The notes: generated by a model from the sequence alone, not told the origin. Shown: positions 1-10,964, counted from the first letter of the stretch. The stretch is DNA of 64,000 bases from Saccharothrix sp. (GCF_031180885.1 NZ_JAPSLK010000039.1:1-64000), one strand, 5' to 3'. Numbers and translations: made by a program.

Positions 1-120
1 GCGCCGCAGGCGCTGCTTTTGCGCCGCAGGCGCTGCTTTTGCGCCGCAGGCGCTGCTTTTGCGCCGCAGGCGCTGCTTTTGCGCCGCAGGCGCTGCTTTT
101 GCGCCGCAGGCGCTGCTTTT
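1..120. repeat. Tandem 20-nt GC-palindrome repeat, six copies
   Basis: Six exact copies of a 20-nt unit (gcgccgcaggcgctgctttt) run from the first base of the window, so the array may continue upstream. Each unit is a short GC palindrome followed by a T-run. A related unit with core gcgcgcagcgcctgctttt recurs at 36066-36150, again beside a long palindrome, so short palindromic arrays and long palindromes travel together here. No gene is visible in it; open frames across it are translations of the repeat. Confidence 0.9.
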
Positions 121-420
121 GCGCCGCGGGCGCTCCTGGGCTTGCCAAGCCACAGCGGGGCCTCGGTTCGTCCCCCGTACGGCCTGGGCGCAGCCCAACC
201 GTGCTTCGCCCTTCTTGGCAACCAGCTTTTCCGGTTGCCAAGAAGGGCGAAGGGTGGTTGCCTCCGGCAGGCCGTACGGGGGACGAACCGACGCCCTTCC
301 ACCCCCCGGGGGCCTGCCGCGCGGCGAGCGCCGCTTTTGATCTTGAGAGCGCGCAGCGCGTTCATCTTGAGAGCGCGCAGCGCGTCCGTCTTGAGAGCGC
401 GCAGCGCACCCCAAAGCGCC
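121..420. repeat. Large palindromic element, copy 1, with 3 x 24-nt tail repeat
   Basis: A nested palindrome. Outer arms at 164-186 and 268-290 are perfect 23-bp complements; inner arms at 204-223 and 233-252 are perfect 20-bp complements around a 9-nt loop. The element continues with a ccccccgggggcctgccgcg stretch and ends in three 24-nt-spaced copies of tcttgagagcgcgcagcgc (341, 365, 389). The same architecture occurs at 36560-36790 (opposite orientation) and 62005-62280. No protein is credible here. Confidence 0.85.
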
Positions 421-574
421 AGCGCGGCATCCGTCCGAAAAGCGGACACTGACGCCCGGCTGTCAACGGTCAACGGGTTGTTACCGGCCGAACGGATGTA
501 GTGATCATCCGGCCACCCTCCCTAGTTTCCGATCCGTGTCCCGGCATCCCTGCGCCGGGCGCGGAGAGGAAATG

Positions 575-1342
575 ATGAAGGTTCGTACCCTGTTCACCGC
601 GTTCGCGGTTGCGATCGGGGCGGCGTTCGCGGCGGCGGGTGGGGCGGCGGCGGCCCCGTCCGACGAAGGCGAGCTGACCCCGTACATCGTCGGCGGTGGG
701 AACGCCACGCAGGTCTACTCGTTCATGGTGTCCCTGCAGAGCACCTCGGGCAGCCACTTCTGCGGTGGTTCGCTCATCAAGGCGAACTGGGTCGTGACGG
801 CCAAGCACTGCGTCCAGGGCCGGTCCGCCTCGTCCATCCGGGCCCGCATCGGCTCGACGAACCGCACCAGTGGCGGCTCGGTCGCGTCGGGCGCCCAGAT
901 CGTCAACCACCCGAGCTACGACATCGCGCTCGTCCGGCTGGCCACCAGCGTCAGCCAGGCGCCGATCACCGTGGCGTCCACCTCGGGCCCGGTCGGCACC
1001 GCCACCCGGATCATCGGCTGGGGCCAGACCTGCGCCCCGCGTGGTTGCGGCGGCGCGCCGATCACGCTGCAGGAGCTGAACACCTCGATCGTGTCCGACA
1101 GCAGCTGCTACGGCATCTACGGCACCTACGAGATCTGCACGAACAACCCGAACGGCAACTCGGGCGCCTGCTACGGCGACTCGGGCGGCCCGCAGATCAA
1201 GTCGGTGAACGGCACGTGGCAGCTCATCGGCGCCACCAGCCGCGCGGGCAACAACAGCTCCACCTGCGCGACCGGTCCGTCGATCTACATGGACGTCCCG
1301 GCGTTCCGCTCCTGGATCAGCCAGTACGCGGGCGCCGTGTAG
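575..1342 (+). CDS. Secreted trypsin-like serine protease (S1A)
   Basis: Extracellular endopeptidase of the chymotrypsin/trypsin fold, 255 residues from the ATG at 575, chosen because a GGAGAGG ribosome site ends 5 nt upstream (572 is an alternative ATG). An N-terminal signal peptide (about residues 1-29) is followed by a short propeptide and IVGG, the usual mature N-terminus. The catalytic triad is visible: His78 in TAKHC, Asp116 in DIALV, Ser203 in GDSGGP. Several cysteines fit the family disulfides. It stands alone and is followed by a strong terminator. Substrate preference cannot be read safely, but the length and motifs match actinomycete trypsins. Confidence 0.93.
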   Translation: MKVRTLFTAFAVAIGAAFAAAGGAAAAPSDEGELTPYIVGGGNATQVYSFMVSLQSTSGSHFCGGSLIKANWVVTAKHCVQGRSASSIRARIGSTNRTSGGSVASGAQIVNHPSYDIALVRLATSVSQAPITVASTSGPVGTATRIIGWGQTCAPRGCGGAPITLQELNTSIVSDSSCYGIYGTYEICTNNPNGNSGACYGDSGGPQIKSVNGTWQLIGATSRAGNNSSTCATGPSIYMDVPAFRSWISQYAGAV

Positions 1343-1359
1343 TCCGCAAGGCACACACC

Positions 1360-1397
1360 GGAAGGGCCGTCCCGCCACCGCGCGGGACGGCCCTTCC
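1360..1397 (+). terminator. Rho-independent terminator after the protease
   Basis: A perfect GC-rich stem (ggaagggccgtcccg and its complement) with an 8-nt loop, followed by tttcgtt, 18 nt after the protease stop. Confidence 0.8.
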
Positions 1398-1480
1398 CGT
1401 TTCGTTACAACCGCGCGGCAACCAACGCCGGTCGGGTGGCGTCTCCAGGGCAGATACCGCAACAACCCCGGGGGTGCGCG

Positions 1481-2059
1481 ATGCGCAAGACCGCACTGGT
1501 GGCAATCGCTTTCCTGGCAACCGTGACAGCGTGCGGAACAGGTCAACCGTCCGCCACGTCCACATCGGACCAGTCCTCGACGCCGCCGTCGTCCTCGACC
1601 CACTCCTCCACCACCTCCTCCTCGGCACCGACTCCCACCTCGTCCCCGGTCTCCGAGACGCCGACCCCGCAGCCCGCTCCCCCGCCCCCTCCGGTCACCG
1701 TCGAGGGCACCCCCTGCGACATCACCGATGGCGCGTGCATCCGCCTGTCCACCAACGAGTCCTGGCTGATCAGCGGCGGCAAGGTGGAGTACGGCCCGGT
1801 CCCGATCACCTCCGGCCGCCCCGGCTACGAGACCCCGGTCGGCTACTTCCCCGTTCTGCACAAGGTGAAGAACGAGGTCAGCCGCGTCTACAACAACGCA
1901 CCCATGCCGTACTCGGTCTACTTCACCGACTACGGCATCGCGTTCCACGAGGGCAGCTTGACCGAGGAGTCGCACGGCTGCATCCACCTGTCCATGGAGG
2001 CCGCCATCAAGTACTTCAACAGCCTCCACTCGGGCGAACAGGTGCAGGTCGTCGCCTGA
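1481..2059 (+). CDS. L,D-transpeptidase lipoprotein (YkuD domain)
   Basis: Predicted cell-wall enzyme forming 3-3 peptidoglycan cross-links or attaching proteins, 192 residues from ATG 1481. The N-terminus is a lipoprotein signal with lipobox TVTACG, then a Ser/Thr/Pro-rich linker (about residues 25-75), then a compact YkuD domain with the SHGCIHLS active-site motif (Cys167). The domain is shorter than in mycobacterial Ldt proteins and lacks their Ig-like domain. The next gene is a paralog without the lipobox and linker, so the pair looks like a tandem duplication with one lipid-anchored and one secreted form. Donor and acceptor substrates are not deducible. Confidence 0.85.
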   Translation: MRKTALVAIAFLATVTACGTGQPSATSTSDQSSTPPSSSTHSSTTSSSAPTPTSSPVSETPTPQPAPPPPPVTVEGTPCDITDGACIRLSTNESWLISGGKVEYGPVPITSGRPGYETPVGYFPVLHKVKNEVSRVYNNAPMPYSVYFTDYGIAFHEGSLTEESHGCIHLSMEAAIKYFNSLHSGEQVQVVA

Positions 2060-2143
2060 CGGGCTGTACCCAGCCACGACCTCCGACCGAGGTTGGACCG
2101 GCCCTCACCCGGGGTAGCCGAGTGGGTGAGGGAGTGATTCGCG

Positions 2144-2575
2144 ATGAGGAAGCTCGGCACCTTGGCTGCCGCGCTGGCCCTGACGTTCACGGCAGGCCTC
2201 GCGGCACCCGCCAGCGCTTCGACCGGCACGCCTTGCGACATCCCGGACGGTGCGTGCCTGAAGCTGTCCACCAACCAGGCGTGGCTGATCTACCGGGGCA
2301 ACCTGAGCTACGGACCCGTTCCGGTGACGCACGGGCGCCCCGGCCACGAGACGCCCACCGGCACGTTCCCGGTGCTGCGCAAGGTGAAGGACGACTGGAG
2401 CGTCCCGTACAACGCGCCGATGCCGTACTCGGTCTACTTCACCCATTCGGGTATCGCGTTCCACGAGGGCAGCCTGACGGAACTGTCCCACGGCTGCGTG
2501 CGCCTCTCGCACGAGGCCGCGGTGACCTTCTTCGACAACCTGTTCGTCGGTGAGCAGGTCCAAGTAGTGCCCTGA
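2144..2575 (+). CDS. Secreted L,D-transpeptidase (YkuD domain)
   Basis: 143 residues from ATG 2144, preceded by GAGGGAG. A Sec signal peptide (about residues 1-26, ending near PASAS) leads into a minimal YkuD domain with SHGCVRLS (Cys118). It resembles the preceding lipoprotein along its whole domain (shared segments TPCDI, DGAC, STN, APMPYSVYFT, GIAFHEGSLTE), so it is a tandem paralog released or held non-covalently at the wall. A role in peptidoglycan remodelling is inferred from family knowledge. Confidence 0.85.
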   Translation: MRKLGTLAAALALTFTAGLAAPASASTGTPCDIPDGACLKLSTNQAWLIYRGNLSYGPVPVTHGRPGHETPTGTFPVLRKVKDDWSVPYNAPMPYSVYFTHSGIAFHEGSLTELSHGCVRLSHEAAVTFFDNLFVGEQVQVVP

Positions 2576-2613
2576 ACGTCAGCCCGCAACGTCAGCCCGC
2601 AACGTCAGCCCGC
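2574..2613. repeat. Three tandem copies of a 13-nt repeat
   Basis: The unit aacgtcagcccgc is repeated three times between the convergent transpeptidase and reductase genes; it overlaps the last codons of the reductase on the minus strand. Probably slippage-derived. Confidence 0.7.
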
Positions 2614-3576
2614 GTTGCTCGAGTGCCCCGGGAACAGGTGGGCGGCGGGGTTGAGCACGACGGCGATGTTGTTGACCGCCGTGGCCGCCTCGCCGAAGCC
2701 GGTGGCGATGAGCTTCACCTTCCCCGGGTACTGCGCGACGTCGCCCGCCGCGTAGACCCGGTCCCGCGCGGTGCGCATGGTGGTGTCCACGACGATCGCC
2801 CGGTGGTCCAGCTCGACGCCCCACGACTCGATCGGGCCGAGGTCGGCGGTGAAGCCGAGCGCGGCCACGACGGTCTGCGCGGGCAGCACCTTGCGGTCGC
2901 CGCCCTTCAACCCCAGCTCCACCTCCGCCACGGATTCATCACCCCGCAGCTCCAACACCTCGGCGTCCGTGATGATCTCGATCCCCAGATCGCGGACCTG
3001 CCGCACGGTCGGCGGGTGGGCGCGGAACGTCGACCGCCGGTGCACCAGCGTCACGCTCTTCGCGATCGGGTGCAGCGCCAACGCCCAGTCGAACGCCGAA
3101 TCCCCACCACCGACCACCACCACGTCCTGTCCGGTGTGGACGTTCAACGTCGGCACGAAGTGCACCACCCCGCGGCCCATCCACCCGTCACCAGCCGGCA
3201 ACGGCCGCGGCTTGAACTCGCCGATACCCGCCGTGATCAGCACCGCCCCAGCGCGCACCACCGCACCGTCGGCCAGCCCGACCTCCAACCGATCGTCCAC
3301 ACTGGACAAGGTCCGGGCCTGCCGGCCGAGCAGGTAGGTGGGGCTCCACTGGTCGGCCTGCGCGACCAGGGCGGTGACCAGTTCGCGCCCGCGCACGGCG
3401 GGGAACCCGGCCACGTCGAAGATCATCTTCTCGGGGTACATCGCGGTGATCTGCCCGCCCGCCTCCGGCAGCGAGTCGACCAGCGCGACGGACAGGTCTC
3501 GGAAACCCGCGTAGTAGGCCGCGAACAGTCCGGTGGGGCCGGCTCCGACGATGAGCAGGTCGACCTCTAGGTCCAT
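2605..3576 (-). CDS. NAD(P)/FAD oxidoreductase, ferredoxin-NADP reductase (TrxR-like) type
   Basis: 323 residues from ATG 3576. An N-terminal FAD-binding Rossmann motif (IVGAGPTGLFAAYYAG, residues about 9-24) and a second nucleotide site (VVVVGGGDSAFDWAL) are present, with the C-terminal FAD segment YAAGDVAQYPGKVKLIATGFGE. The CxxC of thioredoxin reductases is absent, which points to the YumC-type ferredoxin/flavodoxin-NADP reductases. Redox partner unknown; no ferredoxin gene is adjacent. It is divergent from fumC with 64 nt between the starts. Confidence 0.85.
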   Translation of the reverse strand: MDLEVDLLIVGAGPTGLFAAYYAGFRDLSVALVDSLPEAGGQITAMYPEKMIFDVAGFPAVRGRELVTALVAQADQWSPTYLLGRQARTLSSVDDRLEVGLADGAVVRAGAVLITAGIGEFKPRPLPAGDGWMGRGVVHFVPTLNVHTGQDVVVVGGGDSAFDWALALHPIAKSVTLVHRRSTFRAHPPTVRQVRDLGIEIITDAEVLELRGDESVAEVELGLKGGDRKVLPAQTVVAALGFTADLGPIESWGVELDHRAIVVDTTMRTARDRVYAAGDVAQYPGKVKLIATGFGEAATAVNNIAVVLNPAAHLFPGHSSNAG

Positions 3577-3640
3577 ACCTCGACCATAGGTGTTCCAGGC
3601 CACTGTGCCCAGTAAGGAGAGGCAGTCCAAACTCGGTGGT

Positions 3641-5032
3641 ATGGCTGAACAGGAGTACCGCGTCGAGCACGACACGATGGGCGAGGTCCGGGTGCCGGCG
3701 GACGCGCTGTGGCGGGCGCAGACGCAGCGCGCGGTGGAGAACTTCCCGATCTCCGGCCGGGGTCTGGAACGGGCGCAGATCCGGGCGCTGGGCCTGCTCA
3801 AGGCCGCCGCGGCGCGGGTGAACGAGCGGCTGGGCGTGCTGCCCGCCGACGTGGCGCGGGCGATCGCGTCGGCCGCCGACGAGGTCGCCGAGGGTGCGCA
3901 CGACGCCCACTTCCCGGTCGACGTCTTCCAGACCGGCTCCGGGACGTCGTCGAACATGAACGCCAACGAGGTCATCGCGACCCTCGCGACCCGGGCACTG
4001 GGCCGGGACGTGCACCCGAACGACCACGTCAACGCCTCGCAGTCGTCCAACGACACCTTCCCGACGACCCTGCGCGTGGCCGCGACCGAGGCGGTGGCCA
4101 AGGACGTGATCCCGGCCCTGGAGCACCTCGCGCAGACCCTGGAGGCCAAGGCGGCGGAGTGGTCCGGCCTGGTGAAGTCGGGCCGCACGCACCTCATGGA
4201 CGCCGTGCCGGTGACCCTGGGCCAGGAGGCCGGCGCGTGGGCCGCGCAGGTCCGCTACGGCGTCGAACGGCTCACCGCGAGCCTGCCCCGACTGGCGGAG
4301 CTGCCCATCGGCGGCACGGCCGTCGGCAGTGGCCTGAACGCCCCCGAGGGCTTCGGCGCGGCCGTCTCGGCGGAACTCGCCGCCGTGACCGGTCTGCCCC
4401 TGACCGAGGCCCGCGACCACTTCGAGGCGCAGGCCACCCAGGACGGCGTCGTGGAGGCCTCGGGCCAGCTGCGCGCGACCGCGGTGAGCCTGTTCAAGAT
4501 CGCCAACGACCTGCGGTGGCTGGGTTCGGGACCCCGAACCGGACTGGGCGAACTGGCCCTGCCGGACCTCCAGCCGGGCTCGTCGATCATGCCCGGCAAG
4601 GTCAACCCGGTGATCCCGGAGGCGACGATGATGGTCGTCGCCCAGGTCATCGGCAACGACGCGGCGGTGGCCTTCGCGGGTTCCCAGGGCAACTTCCAGC
4701 TCAACGTGATGCTCCCGGTCATCGCCCGCAACGTCCTGGAGTCGGCCCGCCTCCTGGCCGCCGTGGCACGTCTCCTGGCCGACAAGGTGTTGGTGGGGAC
4801 GGAACCGCAGACCGACCGGATGCGCGAGTACGCCGAGTCGTCCCCGTCCATCGTGACCCCGCTCAACCGCTACCTGGGGTACGAGGAGGCGGCGTCGATC
4901 GCCAAGCAGTCGCTGAAGGAGCGCAAGACCATCCGCGAGGTGGTCCTGGAGCGTGGCCACGTGCCGGCCAAGCTCACCGAGGCCCAGCTGGACGAGGCCC
5001 TCGACGTCCTCCGCATGGCCAACGGCGGCTGA
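3641..5032 (+). CDS. fumC: Fumarate hydratase class II
   Basis: Catalyses reversible hydration of fumarate to malate in the TCA cycle; cytoplasmic. 463 residues from ATG 3641, normal for the class II family. The superfamily signature [11 protein letters not shown] is intact, and [10 protein letters not shown] and [14 protein letters not shown] cover the substrate-binding loops. A strong stem-loop follows the stop. The nearest purine-rich stretch (3613-3622) is further upstream than usual, so initiation may rely on a weaker site. Single gene, divergent from the reductase. Confidence 0.95.
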   Translation: MAEQEYRVEHDTMGEVRVPADALWRAQTQRAVENFPISGRGLERAQIRALGLLKAAAARVNERLGVLPADVARAIASAADEVAEGAHDAHFPVDVFQTGSGTSSNMNANEVIATLATRALGRDVHPNDHVNASQSSNDTFPTTLRVAATEAVAKDVIPALEHLAQTLEAKAAEWSGLVKSGRTHLMDAVPVTLGQEAGAWAAQVRYGVERLTASLPRLAELPIGGTAVGSGLNAPEGFGAAVSAELAAVTGLPLTEARDHFEAQATQDGVVEASGQLRATAVSLFKIANDLRWLGSGPRTGLGELALPDLQPGSSIMPGKVNPVIPEATMMVVAQVIGNDAAVAFAGSQGNFQLNVMLPVIARNVLESARLLAAVARLLADKVLVGTEPQTDRMREYAESSPSIVTPLNRYLGYEEAASIAKQSLKERKTIREVVLERGHVPAKLTEAQLDEALDVLRMANGG

Positions 5033-5041
5033 TCCAACCCC

Positions 5042-5070
5042 GGGAGGGCGGCCCTCAACCCCGCCCTCCC
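5042..5070 (+). terminator. Stem-loop terminator after fumC
   Basis: gggagggcgg and ccgccctccc form a perfect 10-bp stem 9 nt after the fumC stop; it also lies at the 3' side of the convergent transporter gene. Confidence 0.65.
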
Positions 5071-5122
5071 CCGCCACGCCGCCGCCCCCGCCCCTCCCGC
5101 GCCTCCTCTTCTCAACGCTTCC

Positions 5123-6226
5123 TCAGCGCCGCACGGCTGGAATGTCGGTGCCCTCTGGCAGGCTTGCAGTCGGGGGCTCGTCAGTCGGCCCCGCCCCGGT
5201 CGAGGGCTGCCCAGCCGACCCCACCCCGGCCCCCGCCGCCCCCGTCTGCCCCGCCCCAGCCCGCTCCGCGGCAGCCTGCTCCGCGCCGGCCCGCCCCGCC
5301 CCAGCCCGCTCCGCGCCAGCCCGCCCCGCGCCAGCCCGCCCCGCGCCGGCCCGCTCGGCCCCAGCCGGGCTCGCCCCACTCCGCCGCAGCCCGATCACGC
5401 ACCCGGCCGCCACCGCCACCGCCCCCACGACCCCCACCACGGTCAACCCCTGCGCCCCCAACACCACCGCCGCCCCCAACCCGGCCACCGGCATCAGCCC
5501 GATCAACACCCCCGCCCGGTCCGCCCCCAACCGCCCCACCGCGAAGTACCACAGCCCGAACGCCACCGCCGTCACCACGACCGCCAGCACCACCAGCGCC
5601 ACCCCCTCGCGCACCGTCGGCACCTGCCACCCGCCCACGAACGTCCCCAGCACCCCGCCCGCGCCGGCCGCCAGGAAGCAGCACCACGTGGCCACCGCGA
5701 CCCCGCCCATCCGCCGCACCACCCCCACCGCGAACAGCGTGAACGACGCCTCCCCCAGCATCGTCAACACCGCCAGCACCAGCCCGGGCCCCCGCCACGA
5801 CCCACCACCGGACAGCACCACCACACCACCCACCACGAACACCGCGCCCACGACCGCCCCCAGAGCCGGCCGCCGCCCCGCCACCAACGGCGCCACCAGC
5901 GCCAGCACCAGCGGACTCGCCCCCAGCACCGCCGCCACGAACCCCGGCTCGGCGTACCGCTGCGCGTAGAGCACGCACGCGTTGAACCCGAGCATCCCCA
6001 GCCCCACCAACGCGCTCAGCGCCACCCAGTCCCGCCCCCGCGGCACCGGCAGCCGCCCGCCCCGCGCCAGGACCCACCCCAGCAGCACGACACCACCCAA
6101 GCCGTACCGCAACGCCTGCCCGGACAGCAGCGGATACCCCTGGAGCATGCCGGTCACCGGCACCGACGCCCCCACGATCAGCGATCCCAACGCCCCGGAC
6201 GCCACGCCGACTCTCACACGGTTCAT
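5123..6226 (-). CDS. EamA/DMT-family transporter with repetitive C-terminal tail
   Basis: 367 residues from ATG 6226. About ten hydrophobic segments in two related EamA halves occupy residues 1-285, as in drug/metabolite exporters. After the last helix comes a roughly 75-residue cytoplasmic tail of AGAERAGAGRAG-type repeats, encoded by a near-tandem GC-rich array (about 5200-5380), absent from ordinary EamA proteins. It is divergent from a MocR regulator with 47 nt between the starts; MocR regulators often control neighbouring transporters, so co-regulation is likely. Substrate unknown; an amino-acid or vitamin B6-related compound is only a guess from the neighbour. Confidence 0.85.
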   Translation of the reverse strand: MNRVRVGVASGALGSLIVGASVPVTGMLQGYPLLSGQALRYGLGGVVLLGWVLARGGRLPVPRGRDWVALSALVGLGMLGFNACVLYAQRYAEPGFVAAVLGASPLVLALVAPLVAGRRPALGAVVGAVFVVGGVVVLSGGGSWRGPGLVLAVLTMLGEASFTLFAVGVVRRMGGVAVATWCCFLAAGAGGVLGTFVGGWQVPTVREGVALVVLAVVVTAVAFGLWYFAVGRLGADRAGVLIGLMPVAGLGAAVVLGAQGLTVVGVVGAVAVAAGCVIGLRRSGASPAGAERAGAGRAGAGRAGAERAGAGRAGAEQAAAERAGAGQTGAAGAGVGSAGQPSTGAGPTDEPPTASLPEGTDIPAVRR

Positions 6227-6246
6227 GCCGGCAACCTTCACCGACG

Positions 6247-6294
6247 AGTGGTCCACGTTTAAGCTCCAATTCAATGGCCGCCAACTGGACCACT
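6247..6294. promoter_or_regulatory. Inverted repeat in the DMT/MocR divergent promoter
   Basis: Perfect 9-bp inverted repeat AGTGGTCCA (6247-6255) / TGGACCACT (6286-6294), 30 nt apart. One arm is just upstream of the transporter start and the other overlaps the first codons of the MocR gene. It is a natural candidate operator for MocR autoregulation and transporter control. Confidence 0.5.
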
Positions 6295-7647
6295 TTCCGC
6301 GAGCTGCTGCTCCCCGGCGGGCTCACCGGCCGCCGCGCCGTGGAGTCCGAGCTGCGGCGCGCCGTGCGCGAGGGCCGGCTCAAGCCGGGCACCCGGCTGC
6401 CGTCCAGCCGCGACCTGGCCGACCAGCTCGGCGTCGCCCGCGGCACGGTCACCTCCGCCTACACCCAGCTCATCGGCGAGGGCTACCTGGAGGCCAAGCG
6501 CGGCTCGGGCACCACCGTCACCGCCGCCTGCGACTGGCCCAACACCTTCCCCGCCGCCCCCGAGCACCCGCCGCCGTGGCGCTTCGACCTCCGCCCCGGC
6601 GTGCCGGCGCTCAGCGCGTTCCCGCGCGACGAGTGGCTCCAGGCCAACCGCACCGCGCTGAACGCCCTCACCGCCGACGACCTCGGCTACCCCGACCCGG
6701 CCGGCTTCGCCCCACTGCGCAAGGAACTCGCCGACTACCTCGGCCGGGTCCGCGCCGTCGCCGCGCACCCGTCGGACGTGGTGGTCGTCAACGGCGCCGC
6801 CCAGGGCATCTCGCTGCTCGGCCGCGTCCTGCGCGCCGCCGGGCACACCAGCATCGCCATCGAGGAGCCCAGCCACTTCGGCGCGGCCGACATGCTCCGC
6901 TCGCACGGCCTCGACCTGCACCCGATCCCCGTGGACGACAAGGGACTCCGCGTTTCCGATTTGTCCACAGTGGACACGCGTGCGGTCCTCGTCACGGCCG
7001 CGCACCAGTTCCCGCTCGGCGTGGTCCTGCACCCCGACCGCCGCCGCGCCCTGCTCGACTGGGCACGCGAGCGCGACGCCGTCGTCATCGAGGACGACTA
7101 CGACGCCGAACACCGCTACGACCGCCCGGCGACCGGCGCGATGCAGGCGCTCGACCCGGCGCACGTCGCCTACCAGGGCAGTTCCAGCAAGGTCCTGGCC
7201 CCGGCGCTGCGCCTGGGCTGGCTGGTCCTGCCGCCGCCGCTGCGCGCGGCCGTCGTCGAGCGCAAGCGCCTCGACGACCTGGGCAGCGGCACCCTCCACC
7301 AGGCCGCGTTCGCCCAGCTCCTGCGCACCGGCGGCTACGACCGCCACCTCCGCCGCACCCGCCAGCTCTACCGGGCCCGCCGCGACGCCCTGCTCGACGA
7401 ACTCGCCCGCGTCCGCCCCGACTGGACCCCCATCGGCGTCGCAGCCGGCCTGCACGTCGTCCTGCGCCTACCCGACAACACCGACGACACCGCACTCTCC
7501 CGACGCCTGGCCCAAGCCGGCATCAACGCACCACCACTGTCGGACTACACCCGCGTGCCCACGTTCCCCGGCCTGGTCCTCGGCTACGCCGCCCTCACTC
7601 CCGACCGGCTACGGCGAGCGGTCCAGGAGATGCATTCGCTCTGCTAG
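6274..7647 (+). CDS. MocR/PdxR-family regulator (GntR wHTH + aminotransferase fold)
   Basis: 457 residues. An N-terminal GntR-type winged helix (about residues 15-85, RLPSSRDLADQLGVARGTV) is fused to a fold-type I aminotransferase-like domain (about 110-455) with the PLP-binding region around YQGSSSKVLAPALRLGW (Lys). These proteins use PLP or a PLP-amino acid adduct as effector and control vitamin B6 synthesis, GABA use or transporters. The divergent EamA transporter and the inverted repeat between them make that gene the likely target. Complete, with no sign of decay. Confidence 0.9.
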   Translation: MAANWTTFRELLLPGGLTGRRAVESELRRAVREGRLKPGTRLPSSRDLADQLGVARGTVTSAYTQLIGEGYLEAKRGSGTTVTAACDWPNTFPAAPEHPPPWRFDLRPGVPALSAFPRDEWLQANRTALNALTADDLGYPDPAGFAPLRKELADYLGRVRAVAAHPSDVVVVNGAAQGISLLGRVLRAAGHTSIAIEEPSHFGAADMLRSHGLDLHPIPVDDKGLRVSDLSTVDTRAVLVTAAHQFPLGVVLHPDRRRALLDWARERDAVVIEDDYDAEHRYDRPATGAMQALDPAHVAYQGSSSKVLAPALRLGWLVLPPPLRAAVVERKRLDDLGSGTLHQAAFAQLLRTGGYDRHLRRTRQLYRARRDALLDELARVRPDWTPIGVAAGLHVVLRLPDNTDDTALSRRLAQAGINAPPLSDYTRVPTFPGLVLGYAALTPDRLRRAVQEMHSLC

Positions 7648-7718
7648 ACGCTCGCACAATTCCGCCCCCTCGTTTTGCGCGATCGTCCAACCGGCTTTTG
7701 TCGTACCCCCGGTGCACC

Positions 7719-9245
7719 ATGGTCATCGTGCTGTTCAGTGAGGTGGTCGAGACGTCCGCCGCGGTGGCGGCCACGCGGTCGCGCCTGGCCAAGGTCGCCG
7801 CGCTGGCCGAACTGGTGCGGCGGATGACGACGCCCGCGGTCGTGTCGTTCCTGATCGGCGTGCCCAGCCAGGGGCGCATCGGGGCGGGCTACCGCACGGT
7901 TTTCGACGTGACCCCGCAGCCCGCGCCGGCACCGACGCTGACGGTCGACGAGGTGGACCAGGCGCTTGGGGAGTACGCGGCGATCTCGGGCAAGGGGTCG
8001 GCGCAGCGCCGGGTGGCGGCGTTGACCTCGCTGTTCGGGCGTGCGACGGCCGCCGAGCAGGACTTCCTGCGCCGGCTGCTGACCGGTGAGCTGCGGCAGG
8101 GCGCGCTGGAGGGCGTGATGCTCGACGCGATCGCCCGGGCGGCCGACGCGCCGGGCGAGGACGTGCGGCGGGCGTTCATGCTGTCGGGGAGCATGCCGGA
8201 CACGGCCGTGGCGGCGCTGGCCGGGAACCTGGGGTCGTTCCGGCTGGAACTGGGCCGTCCGGTGCGGCCGATGCTGGCGTCACCGGCGGAATCGCTGGAC
8301 GCCGCGTTGGCGGAGCTGGGCGCGTGCGTGGTGGAGCACAAGCTCGACGGGGCGCGGATCCAGGTCCACCGGTCGGGTGAGAGCGTGCGGATTTTCACCC
8401 GGACGTTGCGCGAGATCACCCGAACGGTGCCGGAGCTGGTGGAGCTGGTCCAGGGGCTGCCGTGCACGTCGGTGGTGCTGGACGGCGAGACGCTGGCGTT
8501 GAACGACGACGGCAAGCCGCGGCCGTTCCAGGAGACGATGAGCCGCTTCGGCGCGCAGGACGCGCGGGAGTTGCTGCTGAGCCCGTTCTTCTTCGACTGC
8601 CTGCACCTGGACGGCGTGGACCTGCTGGACGCGCCGCTGTCCGAGCGGCTGGAGGCGTTGCGGCGGGTGGCGGGGGCGCACGTGATCCCCGGTGTGGTGT
8701 CGCCCTCCGCGGAGCAGGCGGAGGCGGTGCTGTCGAACGCGCTGTCCGCCGGGCACGAGGGGGTGATGGTCAAGGCGCTGGAGTCGGTGTACGCGGCGGG
8801 TCGGCGGGGCCGGTCGTGGCAGAAGGTGAAGCCGGTGCACACCCTCGACCTGGTGGTGCTCGGCGTCGAGTGGGGCAGCGGCCGGCGGCGGGGCCTGCTG
8901 TCGAACCTGCACCTGGGCGCGCGGGACCCGGACGGCGGGCCGCCGATCATGGTCGGGAAGACGTTCAAGGGGCTGACCGACGAGCTGCTGGCGTGGCAGA
9001 CGCGCGAGCTGATGGCGCTGGCGACGGAGAAGACCGACTGGGTGGTCACCGTGCGGCCGGAACTGGTGATCGAGATCGAACTGGACGGCGTCCAGGTCAG
9101 CCCCCGCTACCCGGGCGGCGTGGCCCTCCGCTTCGCCCGAGTCCTGCGGTACCGCCCGGACAAGGACGCGTCGGAGGCCGACACCATCGATTCGGTCCGA
9201 GCCCTCCTCCCCAAACCCCCGACCCCACCCGACCTACCGACCTGA
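7719..9245 (+). CDS. ligB: ATP-dependent DNA ligase (LigB type)
   Basis: 508 residues from ATG 7719, matching the roughly 507-residue mycobacterial LigB. An N-terminal DNA-binding domain (about 1-195) precedes the nucleotidyltransferase core; the adenylated lysine is Lys208 in EHKLDGARI. Downstream motifs are recognisable (GETLALND; FFFDCLHLDG; HEGVMVKAL; SWQKVKP), followed by an OB domain to about residue 490 and a proline-rich end. It acts in DNA nick sealing and repair as a back-up to NAD-dependent LigA. Monocistronic in appearance. Confidence 0.92.
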   Translation: MVIVLFSEVVETSAAVAATRSRLAKVAALAELVRRMTTPAVVSFLIGVPSQGRIGAGYRTVFDVTPQPAPAPTLTVDEVDQALGEYAAISGKGSAQRRVAALTSLFGRATAAEQDFLRRLLTGELRQGALEGVMLDAIARAADAPGEDVRRAFMLSGSMPDTAVAALAGNLGSFRLELGRPVRPMLASPAESLDAALAELGACVVEHKLDGARIQVHRSGESVRIFTRTLREITRTVPELVELVQGLPCTSVVLDGETLALNDDGKPRPFQETMSRFGAQDARELLLSPFFFDCLHLDGVDLLDAPLSERLEALRRVAGAHVIPGVVSPSAEQAEAVLSNALSAGHEGVMVKALESVYAAGRRGRSWQKVKPVHTLDLVVLGVEWGSGRRRGLLSNLHLGARDPDGGPPIMVGKTFKGLTDELLAWQTRELMALATEKTDWVVTVRPELVIEIELDGVQVSPRYPGGVALRFARVLRYRPDKDASEADTIDSVRALLPKPPTPPDLPT

Positions 9246-9465
9246 CCTTGGCCACCCCGCACCCGGCTCCGCAGCCCGTCCGGTACGGCGAGCCCGGCCG
9301 CGGCAACCGCCAACTCGACCAGCGCCCAGTGCCGATCGGTCCCCGTCGGGTACGCCACACGAGCGGGTAGCCGGGCGGGCTTGGAGGATCGCACAACCGA
9401 AGGGCCTTGACGGACCGTGTGATTGGGGCTCATGACCAAGGGCGGGACGCCGTTCCAGCGGGTAG

Positions 9466-10917
<1,452 letters not shown>

Positions 10918-10964
10918 CCGCGGGCGGGTGATCGCCGGCCACCGCCCGCGGGCGCCGGCGATCG

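Noticed and set aside
1-120. Possible CRISPR array
   Set aside because: Repeats are contiguous without spacers. No cas gene occurs in the window, and none of the other tandem arrays has spacers either.
1-501. Overlapping plus-strand ORFs of 93-160 codons through the repeat region
   Set aside because: They are translations of the 20-nt tandem repeat and the palindrome (RRRRCFCAAGA-type repeats), without a ribosome site or any family resemblance.
3709-5742. 677-codon open frame over fumC
   Set aside because: Shadow frame of fumC in GC-rich DNA; Gly/Arg/Pro-rich with no motif.
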